From assembly GCA_024636585.1 (NCBI GenBank), contig JAGXGS010000025.1, positions 1-64,000 on the forward strand: a DNA stretch of 64,000 bases, given 5' to 3'. Both the position numbers and the translations under genes were made by a program. The first letter of the stretch is position 1. Each line of letters starts with the position of its first letter. The notes under the pieces were generated by a model. It searched no databases and was not told where the DNA came from. It saw nothing but the letters and a program-made list of their open reading frames with translations. The DNA comes from Thiogranum sp. GTDB taxonomy: Bacteria; Pseudomonadota; Gammaproteobacteria; DSM-19610. Below, in pieces: positions 41,139 to 48,696 of the stretch.

Positions 41139-42599
41139 TTAACCCCGTTTTCTTCCTAACCAGCTGCGCGGATACAGCAGCACCAGAACAGCAATAACTT
41201 CGACACGGCCCATGAGCATGACCAGGCAGAGTACCGCCTTGAGGGCAGGATCGAGACCTTCGGACACCACACCGACCGACAGTCCGGAAGTCGAAAGTGC
41301 TGAAACTACGTCAAACAGCGCATCCAGCGGTGCATGGCCGGACGCCAGAAATAGCGCCCAGGACAGCAACGTCACCAGTAGATAGACCACCAGCAGAGCG
41401 ACCGTCCAGTTCACCTCGCTGGACTCGAGGGTGTTGCCAGCGACGGTCGCCGAAATGCGGCCGGCGGCCGGGATTGCCGTTTGCTGCACCAGCAATCGCA
41501 CCAGGCTGAGCAGCACCATGAGACGCAGCACTTTCAGGCCACCCGAGGTGGAACCTACCTCGCCACCGATGAACATGGAGACGATAAGAGTAAGTTTACT
41601 GCCGGCGTCGAGTTCTGCCAGCGGCAGGCTTGAGAAGCCGGTCGTGGTCTGTGCCGAGATACCGATGAATGCCGCGTCGGCGAGATTTTCCATTGCCCGC
41701 TCCGGGCGGGCCAGCGACATGAAAACAAACAGAACCAGCACGCTTGCCGCGCACAGCACCAGCAGGGCGCGGAACTGCGGTTCGCGCAGCAATGATGACA
41801 GGTGACGGTAATAGCCGAGGTAGTACCAGGAAAATGAAATGGCGCCAGCCAGCGATAACAGTGTAATGAGCACCTTCGCTGCGATCGATTCAACGCCGGC
41901 CAGGCTGGTATCGTAGTTTGAGAAACCGCCGGTAGATACCGCCGCCAGTCCATGCACGATCGCGTCGAGAATCGGTTCGCCCGCAGCCAGCAATACGAGA
42001 ATTCCGATTGCGGTAATGATTACGTAGACCTGCGCGACCCGGCGCAGGTGCGAGCGCGTGCCGCCGACAAGGTCTACCCGTTCGCCAAACCCCAGCCGCC
42101 TGACCGCCAGACCGGGTTCGATCAGCAGGGCCAGCACCAGTGCCAACACCCCCAGACCACCAACCCACTGTAACCAGGCGCGAGCGAACAGGAAGGCAGC
42201 AGGCCGCTCCTCCAGATTTCCGAGTGTCGTCAATCCGGTCGTGGTGACGCCGGACACCGCCTCGAACAGTGCATCGATAAAAGCAATGCCATATCCCATC
42301 AGCGGATAGCTCATGGCACCCGCCGACAGCGCAAACACCAGGGCTGTAATGACCAGCGCCTCGTTGCGCTGCATGTTCGGGGGTACGCGAATCCATGCCG
42401 TGAGGCCGCCGCAGATCGCAAACACCAGAATGACGACAAGATAGCGCAATGCCACACCGCTGTTGCCGCCGACTGCTGCCACGGTCGCCGGCACGGTGGT
42501 CAGCACCGCCAGCACCAGAAACGCCTGACCCAGGTATTTGGCAATGATCGGTACACGGACTGCGAATCGAAGTCCGCGAATCGCAGAGGCTCCCGCCAT
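41139..42599 (-). CDS. Potassium channel subunit (TrkH/KtrB-like)
   Basis: The 486-residue membrane protein has four membrane-pore-membrane repeats. Selectivity-loop segments are visible as EAVSGVTTTGLTTL, GLAAVSTGGFSNYD, GISAQTTTGFSSL and DVVSALSTSGLSVG. The lumenal basic residue pattern and length fit the TrkH/KtrB superfamily. It forms a two-gene operon with the KtrA-like subunit. The gene is divergent from the PmpA-like gene, with about 150 bp between starts. Confidence 0.93.
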   Translation of the reverse strand: MAGASAIRGLRFAVRVPIIAKYLGQAFLVLAVLTTVPATVAAVGGNSGVALRYLVVILVFAICGGLTAWIRVPPNMQRNEALVITALVFALSAGAMSYPLMGYGIAFIDALFEAVSGVTTTGLTTLGNLEERPAAFLFARAWLQWVGGLGVLALVLALLIEPGLAVRRLGFGERVDLVGGTRSHLRRVAQVYVIITAIGILVLLAAGEPILDAIVHGLAAVSTGGFSNYDTSLAGVESIAAKVLITLLSLAGAISFSWYYLGYYRHLSSLLREPQFRALLVLCAASVLVLFVFMSLARPERAMENLADAAFIGISAQTTTGFSSLPLAELDAGSKLTLIVSMFIGGEVGSTSGGLKVLRLMVLLSLVRLLVQQTAIPAAGRISATVAGNTLESSEVNWTVALLVVYLLVTLLSWALFLASGHAPLDALFDVVSALSTSGLSVGVVSEGLDPALKAVLCLVMLMGRVEVIAVLVLLYPRSWLGRKRG

Positions 42600-42753
42600 T
42601 TAGTATCTCATCGTAGATTATGCCAATGGACCGATGTTCAGCATAACGCCGGGCGGGTCTTGCGCACTGACAAATATCAATGACGCTCAGCTCCGGCTTG
42701 CGGAGACTTTCCGCTCTGGAATAAATGGCGCACCGGCAGGCCGGATGGCAGTT

Positions 42754-43182
42754 ATGGAAGGTTTCACACCAGTATTATCAAGTATCGGCGGCATTCTGAT
42801 CGGACTGGCCGCGGTAGCCCTGCTGCTTGTCAACGGCCGCATTGCCGGGATCAGCGGTATCACTGCCGGGGTGCTGCATCCGACCCAGGGCAATACCCTG
42901 TGGCGGGTAGTATTCCTGGGCGGCATGCTGGTCGGCGCCATGCTGATCCGCTGGTTGCATCCCGAGGCGCTGGCAATACGCATCGATGTGTCCAACGCGG
43001 CAGTACTGCTAGGTGGATTTCTGGTCGGCATCGGCACCCGCATCGGCAATGGCTGCACCAGCGGTCACGGCGTCTGCGGGGTGGGTCGACTGGCGCCCCG
43101 CTCCATGGTCGCCAGTGCCGTGTTTTTCAGCGTAGCAGTGTTTACCAGCTGGTTGATACGCCATGTCACAGGAGGGTTCTAG
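42754..43182 (+). CDS. YeeE/YedE family half-transporter (PmpA-like)
   Basis: The 142-residue membrane protein has four to five helices and the diagnostic motif RIGNGCTSGHGVCGVGRL near residue 95. Its cysteine is thought to relay thiosulfate- or sulfide-derived sulfur in this family. I chose the ATG at 42754 because relatives begin with ME.FTP; in-frame starts further upstream exist (42745, 42634). The next gene supplies the second half, with its ATG right after this stop. Together they form a two-part channel as in PmpAB. Confidence 0.88.
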   Translation: MEGFTPVLSSIGGILIGLAAVALLLVNGRIAGISGITAGVLHPTQGNTLWRVVFLGGMLVGAMLIRWLHPEALAIRIDVSNAAVLLGGFLVGIGTRIGNGCTSGHGVCGVGRLAPRSMVASAVFFSVAVFTSWLIRHVTGGF

Positions 43183-43635
43183 ATGAAATACCTCGCAATA
43201 TTTTCTTCCGGCCTGCTATTCGCAGTCGGGCTGGGCGTTTCGGGTATGACGCTGCCGCAAAAGGTTATCGGCTTTCTCGACTTCAGTGGTGAAAACTGGG
43301 ACCCGAGCCTCGGCCTCGTCATGATCACTTCCGCGGGCGTTTTCATGTTGCTGCACCGCCGGGTCCTGCGGCGTCCGACGCCGCTGTTCGATACCGATTT
43401 CCACGTGCCGACGCGCAACGATATCGACGGGCCACTGGTGTTCGGCTCGATCTTGTTCGGCATCGGCTGGGGCATGGTAGGTTTCTGTCCCGGTCCCACC
43501 GTCACTGCACTGGTTTCAGGTCAGACGCAGGTCTGGATTTTTTTTGTAGCGATGGTCGCAGGGATGTATGCCGAAGGCAGCCTGGCGGTCAGCAATCGGT
43601 TGCTCACGCAGCGCGGAGACACAGTCGATGGATAA
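43183..43635 (+). CDS. YeeE/YedE family half-transporter (PmpB-like)
   Basis: The 150-residue partner of the preceding protein has the motif GWGMVGFCPGPTVTAL, the second conserved cysteine region of the YeeE/YedE fold, and an N-terminal GLLFAVGLGVSGMTLPQKVIGFLD. It overlaps the downstream hydrolase gene by 8 bp. In the bigR operons of plant-associated bacteria, such membrane proteins accompany a persulfide-oxidising hydrolase. The same grouping is seen here, without a visible BigR regulator. Confidence 0.9.
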   Translation: MKYLAIFSSGLLFAVGLGVSGMTLPQKVIGFLDFSGENWDPSLGLVMITSAGVFMLLHRRVLRRPTPLFDTDFHVPTRNDIDGPLVFGSILFGIGWGMVGFCPGPTVTALVSGQTQVWIFFVAMVAGMYAEGSLAVSNRLLTQRGDTVDG

Positions 43636-44368
43636 GAGTCAGGCAATACAACGTCACACACTGGAGCACGAGTTTCAGGAACTGACCACGAACGTCCGTT
43701 CGCTGAAACTCGGGGACATGGACAATCTGGTCTACCTGATCGAAGAACCGGATACCGGCTGCGCGGCAGTTCTCGACCCTGCCTGGGACGTCGAAGCGAT
43801 ACTGGACGCGGCAGGCGATACAGTCATTACCGATATCCTGATCTCGCACTGGCACGATGATCATCTCAATGGCGTCGAGGAACTGGTGGCGGCAACCGGT
43901 GCGCCAGTGCATCTACTGGACAGCGAAGCGGCGTTCTGGGAAGTCGACAAAGACTACTTTGTACGCCATGCCGACGGCGAATGTATTGCGCTTGGCGGAG
44001 TCGGCATCCAGGTCCTGCACACGCCGGGGCATTCGCCCGGTTCGGCCTGCTTCAACGTCAATGGAAAGCTGTTCACCGGGGGTACGATGTTTATTTACGG
44101 TTGCGGGCGCTGCGATATGCCGGGTGGCGACGCGATTGCCCTGTATCACAGTCTGAATCGGCTGACTAAAATGTTTCCGCCGGAAACGCTGGTGTATCCC
44201 GGCCATGATTATGCACGCAAACAGGTGTCGACGCTCGGCGAACAGATACGCCTGAACCCATTCCTGCATCAGCCATCCGCAGAAGCTTTCGCGGCCTTCC
44301 GTGCCGCACACGACGAACACCGGCAGCCGCCCTACCAGCCGGTGTTGCGCGGAGATCCGGTCTGGTAG
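43628..44368 (+). CDS. MBL-fold hydrolase, persulfide dioxygenase-like (Blh/ETHE1-type)
   Basis: The 246-residue protein has the metal motif SHWHDDHLNG, the second ligand region HTPGHSPGSACF and the GCGRCDMPGGD segment common to ETHE1/GloB relatives. Its third histidine lies in VYPGHDY. I chose the ATG at 43628, which overlaps the PmpB-like gene end; the frame extends upstream without a good start. It probably oxidises persulfide sulfur or hydrolyses a glutathione thioester. The PmpAB-like neighbours favour the sulfur role. Confidence 0.88.
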   Translation: MDKSQAIQRHTLEHEFQELTTNVRSLKLGDMDNLVYLIEEPDTGCAAVLDPAWDVEAILDAAGDTVITDILISHWHDDHLNGVEELVAATGAPVHLLDSEAAFWEVDKDYFVRHADGECIALGGVGIQVLHTPGHSPGSACFNVNGKLFTGGTMFIYGCGRCDMPGGDAIALYHSLNRLTKMFPPETLVYPGHDYARKQVSTLGEQIRLNPFLHQPSAEAFAAFRAAHDEHRQPPYQPVLRGDPVW

Positions 44369-44372
44369 CCGT

Positions 44373-45897
44373 TTACGCAGCGTCAAACGGCCACAACAGC
44401 GGGACCACCGTCGCAATCACCAATAACGTGAGCACTGCCATGCCACTCCCGAACCGCAGGTAGTCGCTGCTCCGGTAACCACCGGAACCGCGCACCAGCA
44501 GCGGAGCCGGATGACCGGCTGGAAGCAGTACACTCATGGACGCCGCGACCAGCACTGCCACCGCGACGCTCTTCGGATTGACGCCAAGCTGCGCGGCGGC
44601 ATCCAGCGCCACCGGCATCATCACGGCTGCGACCGCGGCGTTGTGCAGTGCCTGGGTGAGCGCAAGCGCGATACCCGCTACCGCCATCATTACCGCCAGC
44701 GGACCCCAGTGCCCGAGTCCGTCGGTGAGCCAGGCGGCCAGATCTGCGGAGGCACCAGTGATATTCAGCGCGGTCGCGAACGGCAACATCGCCGCAATCA
44801 ACACCAGGGTACTCCAGTCGATCCGGGCATAGGCGCGATCCGCCTCCAGTGCGCCGATCAGCGTTACGGCAAGCGCCCCCGCCAATGCGGTCACAGCTAC
44901 AGGAAACCAGTCGAGCGCAGCGGTCACGATCACCAGCACAAAAATCAGCACCGTCCAGGGAGCCAGACGTCGCACCTTCGCAGGGGCCGCGGCCTTGCGC
45001 GGCGGCCGCAGCCAGTGCCTCGACACGATCACGGCGCCCCCCCAGCAGCAGTACGTCGCCGGCAGCGAAAACAGACGCCGGGTCCAGATGCGGTCGATGT
45101 TGATCGGCGCGTATCAGTGATATCAGGCTCAGCCCGTACTCTTCAGTGAGCCGCAGCGAGCCGACTTCGCTGCCGATCAGCGGCGAATCCGATAGTACTT
45201 CGAGCTCCCATACACGTTCGGAAAAAGCGTAGCGCCGGATCAGCTCACGCGTCTGGTCGCTCTGACCCTCGCCGCCCTCCACGTCGTGCGCCGGCAGCAA
45301 CCAGCGTGCGGTAGCCAGCGAATAGACAGTTGCCATAGCAATCATCACCAGCCCGAGCGGCGCGAACTCAAAAAATCCGAATGCCTCGCCAGTGCGTTGC
45401 TGAAGGATGTCATTGACGACAAGATTGTGTGAAGCACCTATCAGGGTGAGATTTGCCCCTGCCATGGCGACGTAGGCCATCGGCAGTAACAGATGTGCCG
45501 GCGATTGCCGCGCCTTGAGCGCCAGCCTCAGTAATACCGGGATGAACACCGACACAGTCGCGATGATATTGATCACACCCGATAGCAGGGCCGGAGCCAA
45601 AGTACCCGCCAATAACATGCGTGTTTGACTTTTCCCCGCCAGCCGATGCAAACCATCGGCAATCCAGCGCACCACACCGCTGCGCTCGATCGCGGCACCC
45701 AGCACCAGCAGCGAAGCAATCGCGATGACGGCAGGACTGGAAAAGCCGGCCAGCGCATCACCCGGATTGATAGTTCCCGCCAGTACCAGGGCGAGCAATC
45801 CGCCCAGGGCAGCGGCATCCGGCCTCACGCGGTCACTGATGAACAGAATCACAACGCCGCCGAGCACCAGCCACACGATGGCAGCTTCTAACTCCAC
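44373..45897 (-). pseudogene. SLC13-type permease with TrkA-C domains, frameshifted
   Basis: Two reading frames together make one DASS/SLC13 anion permease. The 5' part (45897 to about 45030, likely GTG start after GAGGGT) encodes the first helices, with FISDRVRPDAAALGGLLAL. It goes on to a soluble TrkA-C segment ending DVLLLGGRRDRVEAL. The 3' part (about 45030 to 44373) is in another frame and encodes the remaining helices, from RRLAPWTVLIFV to PLLWPFDAA. The shift lies between the C7 run at 45037-45043 and about 44985. It may be a true mutation or a homopolymer/GC sequencing error. The first frame stays open to 44383 by chance. Confidence 0.8.
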
Positions 45898-46024
45898 GAT
45901 ACAGGTACCCTCAGACGCGCACGTCGCACCGGATCGATGCAACTGCGCTTTGCGAGCAGCCTAACTCGTGACACCTGCCGCGCATTGTCAAATGTCAATG
46001 CAAGCGGCGTTCTCCGGGAACCGG

Positions 46025-47389
46025 CTACTCAGCCAGCGTCAGTCCGCTCGGGACGGCTCTGGGAACGTCATTGCGTAGATCCAGACTCCGCGGATCGGTG
46101 AGCGCACTGAGAAAATCAAGAATGCGATCCACCTCCACATCACTGTAATTCATTGGTGCCAGTTCCGTATACGCCGCCAGAGCAGCAACCCGTGCCGGGT
46201 TATCCATCAGGATGAAGTCCAGCGCATCGAGATCGGCGCGGGAAGGCAGCACCGCCTGTGACTTGTCATAGCTGGTGACAGCTGTCACGCAATTCAGATG
46301 ATGTTCGACCACTGCCCGCAAGCTGTTATATGCACCGCTGTGACCGTAAGGCGCTGTCAGCGAGACATTCCGCAAGGTCGGCGTACGGAACTTGTAGCGG
46401 TCATTGATATCGCCGGTTACCTGCTCCCGTCCGAAGTCATCACGGCCATCGAAATCACTGCCTCGACCGGCGCCGATCTGCGGCATGGCAATCGCGTGGA
46501 AGCTGTGATCGGTCTGGAAGCGACCGCTGTGGCAGCTGCTACAGCTGTTGCCATTACCGTTTTGGCCATAGAAAAGTTTCATGCCGTCGATCGCGTCCTT
46601 GCTCATCGCCTGAGCATTGCCGCGCAGATAGCGGTCGAATGGACTGTCGTCGGCGCGCCAGGCCACACGTTCAAAAGCGGATATTGCGTTGGCGGCATGG
46701 GCAAAAGTGATATCCGCGGCCGAATTCACGTCATCGAAAGCATCGATGAACAACGTTACGTAGCCAGGAATCGACTGGAGGCGATGAGCCAGCTGTTCCC
46801 ATACGCCGCCGGGACCTGCCAGATTGCCGACTGCCGCGGCATCGGCAACCGGATTCTCGCCTGCCTGGCCCGCCATTTCAGTTGCGGAGGTCACCGGGAA
46901 CATGGCCTGGGCGGCGAGCACATTTTCGAGCGTCAGCGGCAAATCATCGCCGGCGGGGGATAAAAATCCGCTCAACTGCGTCGGATCGACAGCGACGCGC
47001 CCGTCGTGGAACAGTACTTCAAATTCCCGGGCGCCGAGATTAAAAACCGGAGGTGCATTGCGCGGCACCCGCTCATGGATGCCGTCCGCTCCGGTTCCGA
47101 CATCGCGGGTTATCCCAAGACCGCGGCCACCCTCTCCCACCGGCAAAGACAGACCATCGCCGGTGCCGCTCAGCGAATGATGACAGCTGGCACAGGATAT
47201 GTTTCGGTTGCCACTAAGAATCTTGTCGAACATCAGCAGCTTGCCAAGCTCGACCCTGGCGGACGCGGGCGCACCGTCATCGTGAAAATCCGAGTCGGAT
47301 AGCGGCTCCATTTTCGCGGCCATGGCATTCGCAGCAATCAGCAGCAGACCCGGCAGCACCCAGCCAGTGAGAGTTTTTCTTGCAGACAT
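46025..47389 (-). CDS. Diheme cytochrome c peroxidase / MauG-like protein
   Basis: The 454-residue periplasmic protein has a signal peptide (about 1-24). Heme sites are CASCH (Cys66, Cys69, His70) and CSSCH (Cys283, Cys286, His287), with the family segments GKLLMFDKILSGN and FRTPTLRNVSLTAPYGHSG. It should reduce peroxide or carry out a MauG-like oxidation. I chose the ATG at 47389, preceded by GGGGAA, because the signal peptide starts there; the open frame extends to 47434. It is divergent from a secreted HbpS-like gene, and the two may share regulation. Confidence 0.9.
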   Translation of the reverse strand: MSARKTLTGWVLPGLLLIAANAMAAKMEPLSDSDFHDDGAPASARVELGKLLMFDKILSGNRNISCASCHHSLSGTGDGLSLPVGEGGRGLGITRDVGTGADGIHERVPRNAPPVFNLGAREFEVLFHDGRVAVDPTQLSGFLSPAGDDLPLTLENVLAAQAMFPVTSATEMAGQAGENPVADAAAVGNLAGPGGVWEQLAHRLQSIPGYVTLFIDAFDDVNSAADITFAHAANAISAFERVAWRADDSPFDRYLRGNAQAMSKDAIDGMKLFYGQNGNGNSCSSCHSGRFQTDHSFHAIAMPQIGAGRGSDFDGRDDFGREQVTGDINDRYKFRTPTLRNVSLTAPYGHSGAYNSLRAVVEHHLNCVTAVTSYDKSQAVLPSRADLDALDFILMDNPARVAALAAYTELAPMNYSDVEVDRILDFLSALTDPRSLDLRNDVPRAVPSGLTLAE

Positions 47390-47609
47390 TTTGATTTTCC
47401 CCACAGGCTGCTGAAGCAACCTCTTGTTCGTCAACAGTTATATGTTCGGCAGCTTCTCCGGCTGCGGTTTTCTTACCCGTTCTTTTGTGTGGGAAGGATA
47501 CCCGGCCATCGGCTGTCAATCAAGTACAGCTTGCGCCATTCTAAATCACACGATGGATATATACTTACTGAAGTTGCTGCGACCATCTGACACCCGGAGG
47601 AATTGCATT

Positions 47610-48113
47610 ATGAATAAATCATTACCCGCACTTGTCCTGTTTCTGGTAACACTGTCTCCCTGGGCTGTTGCAGCCGAAGACGACGCGCTGGTCACCTTCA
47701 AATCCATGAAGCCGGAACTCGCGCTGGAACTGGCGCAGCAGACATTGCAGGCCTGCCGAAAGGCGGGTTTCCAGGTGGCGGTGGCGGTTGTCGATCGTGC
47801 GGGCGTTGTACAGGTCATCCTGCGCGACCGGCTGGCCGGTTCGCATACGCCCGAGACCGCACAGCGCAAAGCCTGGACCGCGGCCAGCTTTCGCACCGAC
47901 ACGCTCAGCATGATGGAAGAAACACAGTCGGGTAAACCGCAGTCCGGCATTCGTTTCGTCAGCGAAGCAATTATGGCCGGAGGAGGAGTTCCGGTGACTG
48001 CCGCCGGCGCGGTGGTTGGAGCTGTCGGTGTTTCCGGTGCGCCTGGAGGTGAAGAAGATCACCAGTGTGCGCTGATCGGCATCGAGGCAATCACCGAGAG
48101 CCTGATGTTCTAA
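47610..48113 (+). CDS. Secreted GlcG/HbpS family heme-binding-like protein
   Basis: The 167-residue protein has a signal peptide (about 1-21) and a GlcG/HbpS domain: GFQVAVAVVDRAGVVQVILRDRLAGSHTPETAQRKAWTA, then GGGVPV and GAVGVSGAPGGEEDHQCA. A strong GGAGG site precedes the chosen ATG; the open frame further upstream is ignored. HbpS-type proteins bind heme or sense redox state outside the membrane. The divergent diheme peroxidase supports a link to heme or peroxide. A hairpin terminator follows. Confidence 0.88.
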   Translation: MNKSLPALVLFLVTLSPWAVAAEDDALVTFKSMKPELALELAQQTLQACRKAGFQVAVAVVDRAGVVQVILRDRLAGSHTPETAQRKAWTAASFRTDTLSMMEETQSGKPQSGIRFVSEAIMAGGGVPVTAAGAVVGAVGVSGAPGGEEDHQCALIGIEAITESLMF

Positions 48114-48139
48114 GAGTTTGGGTATTCACTAGCGCACTG

Positions 48140-48179
48140 CTCATCCGGCATTTACCTGAAAGGGCAAATGCCGGATGAG
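48140..48179 (+). terminator. Hairpin terminator after the GlcG/HbpS gene
   Basis: There is a perfect 14-bp stem (CTCATCCGGCATTT pairing with AAATGCCGGATGAG) with a 12-base loop, 26 bp after the stop codon. No strong T-run follows, so it could be a weak intrinsic terminator or a 3'-end stabiliser. The internal T/A-rich step could work in either direction. Confidence 0.6.
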
Positions 48180-48264
48180 TGGCATTCAATCACAGGATTT
48201 CCGCACGCAGGGCGAACGCAGCGTCTTTTCAAGCGCACACCGTTGCCAGGCATAGATCACCTCC

Positions 48265-48696
48265 ATGACACCGTTGTTCAATACAGGATTTGAATTCATA
48301 GGCGAATACACGGTGTGGCTGGTCGGGCTTTCTATACTGAGTTTCATTGCAGGATTGATCCTGGTGCCCGTGTTCATCGCTCGCATCCCCGCAGATTATT
48401 TCTCTCACCCGCGACGCCAGAGACCAACCCGGTCTCGCCATCCGCTTTTTCACCTGGCTCTGGTGGGTCTGAAAAATCTTTTTGGAGCAGCCCTGGTGAT
48501 GGCGGGACTGCTGATGCTCGTCACTCCCGGACAGGGCCTGCTCACCTTGCTCATCGGTCTGATGATCATGAACTACCCAGGGAAATTCGCTCTCGAACGC
48601 TGGCTGGTGACGCGCCCTCACATCCTGCCCGCAATCAACTGGCTGCGTACCCGTTATGGGCTTACGCCACTGCTGCCGCCCGGGAGGCCGGAATGA
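48265..48696 (+). CDS. PGPGW-like transmembrane protein
   Basis: The 143-residue product has two N-terminal helices' worth of hydrophobic sequence (about 12-40). A basic loop (HPRRQRPTRSRHP) and a C-terminal hairpin VMAGLLMLVTPGQGLLTLLIGLMIMNYPGK follow. The hairpin resembles the PGPGW transmembrane family, with PGQG in place of PGPG. Its function is unknown. Its stop TGA directly abuts the opposing stop of the ATPase gene in a TGATCA palindrome, so the two genes converge with no gap. Confidence 0.75.
   Translation: MTPLFNTGFEFIGEYTVWLVGLSILSFIAGLILVPVFIARIPADYFSHPRRQRPTRSRHPLFHLALVGLKNLFGAALVMAGLLMLVTPGQGLLTLLIGLMIMNYPGKFALERWLVTRPHILPAINWLRTRYGLTPLLPPGRPE

Noticed and set aside
44383-45029. 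Continuation of the SLC13 first frame to 44383
   Set aside because: After about 45010 the translation turns into Gly/Arg/Cys-rich sequence without helices, while another frame gives proper membrane helices. The open frame is a chance result of GC content.
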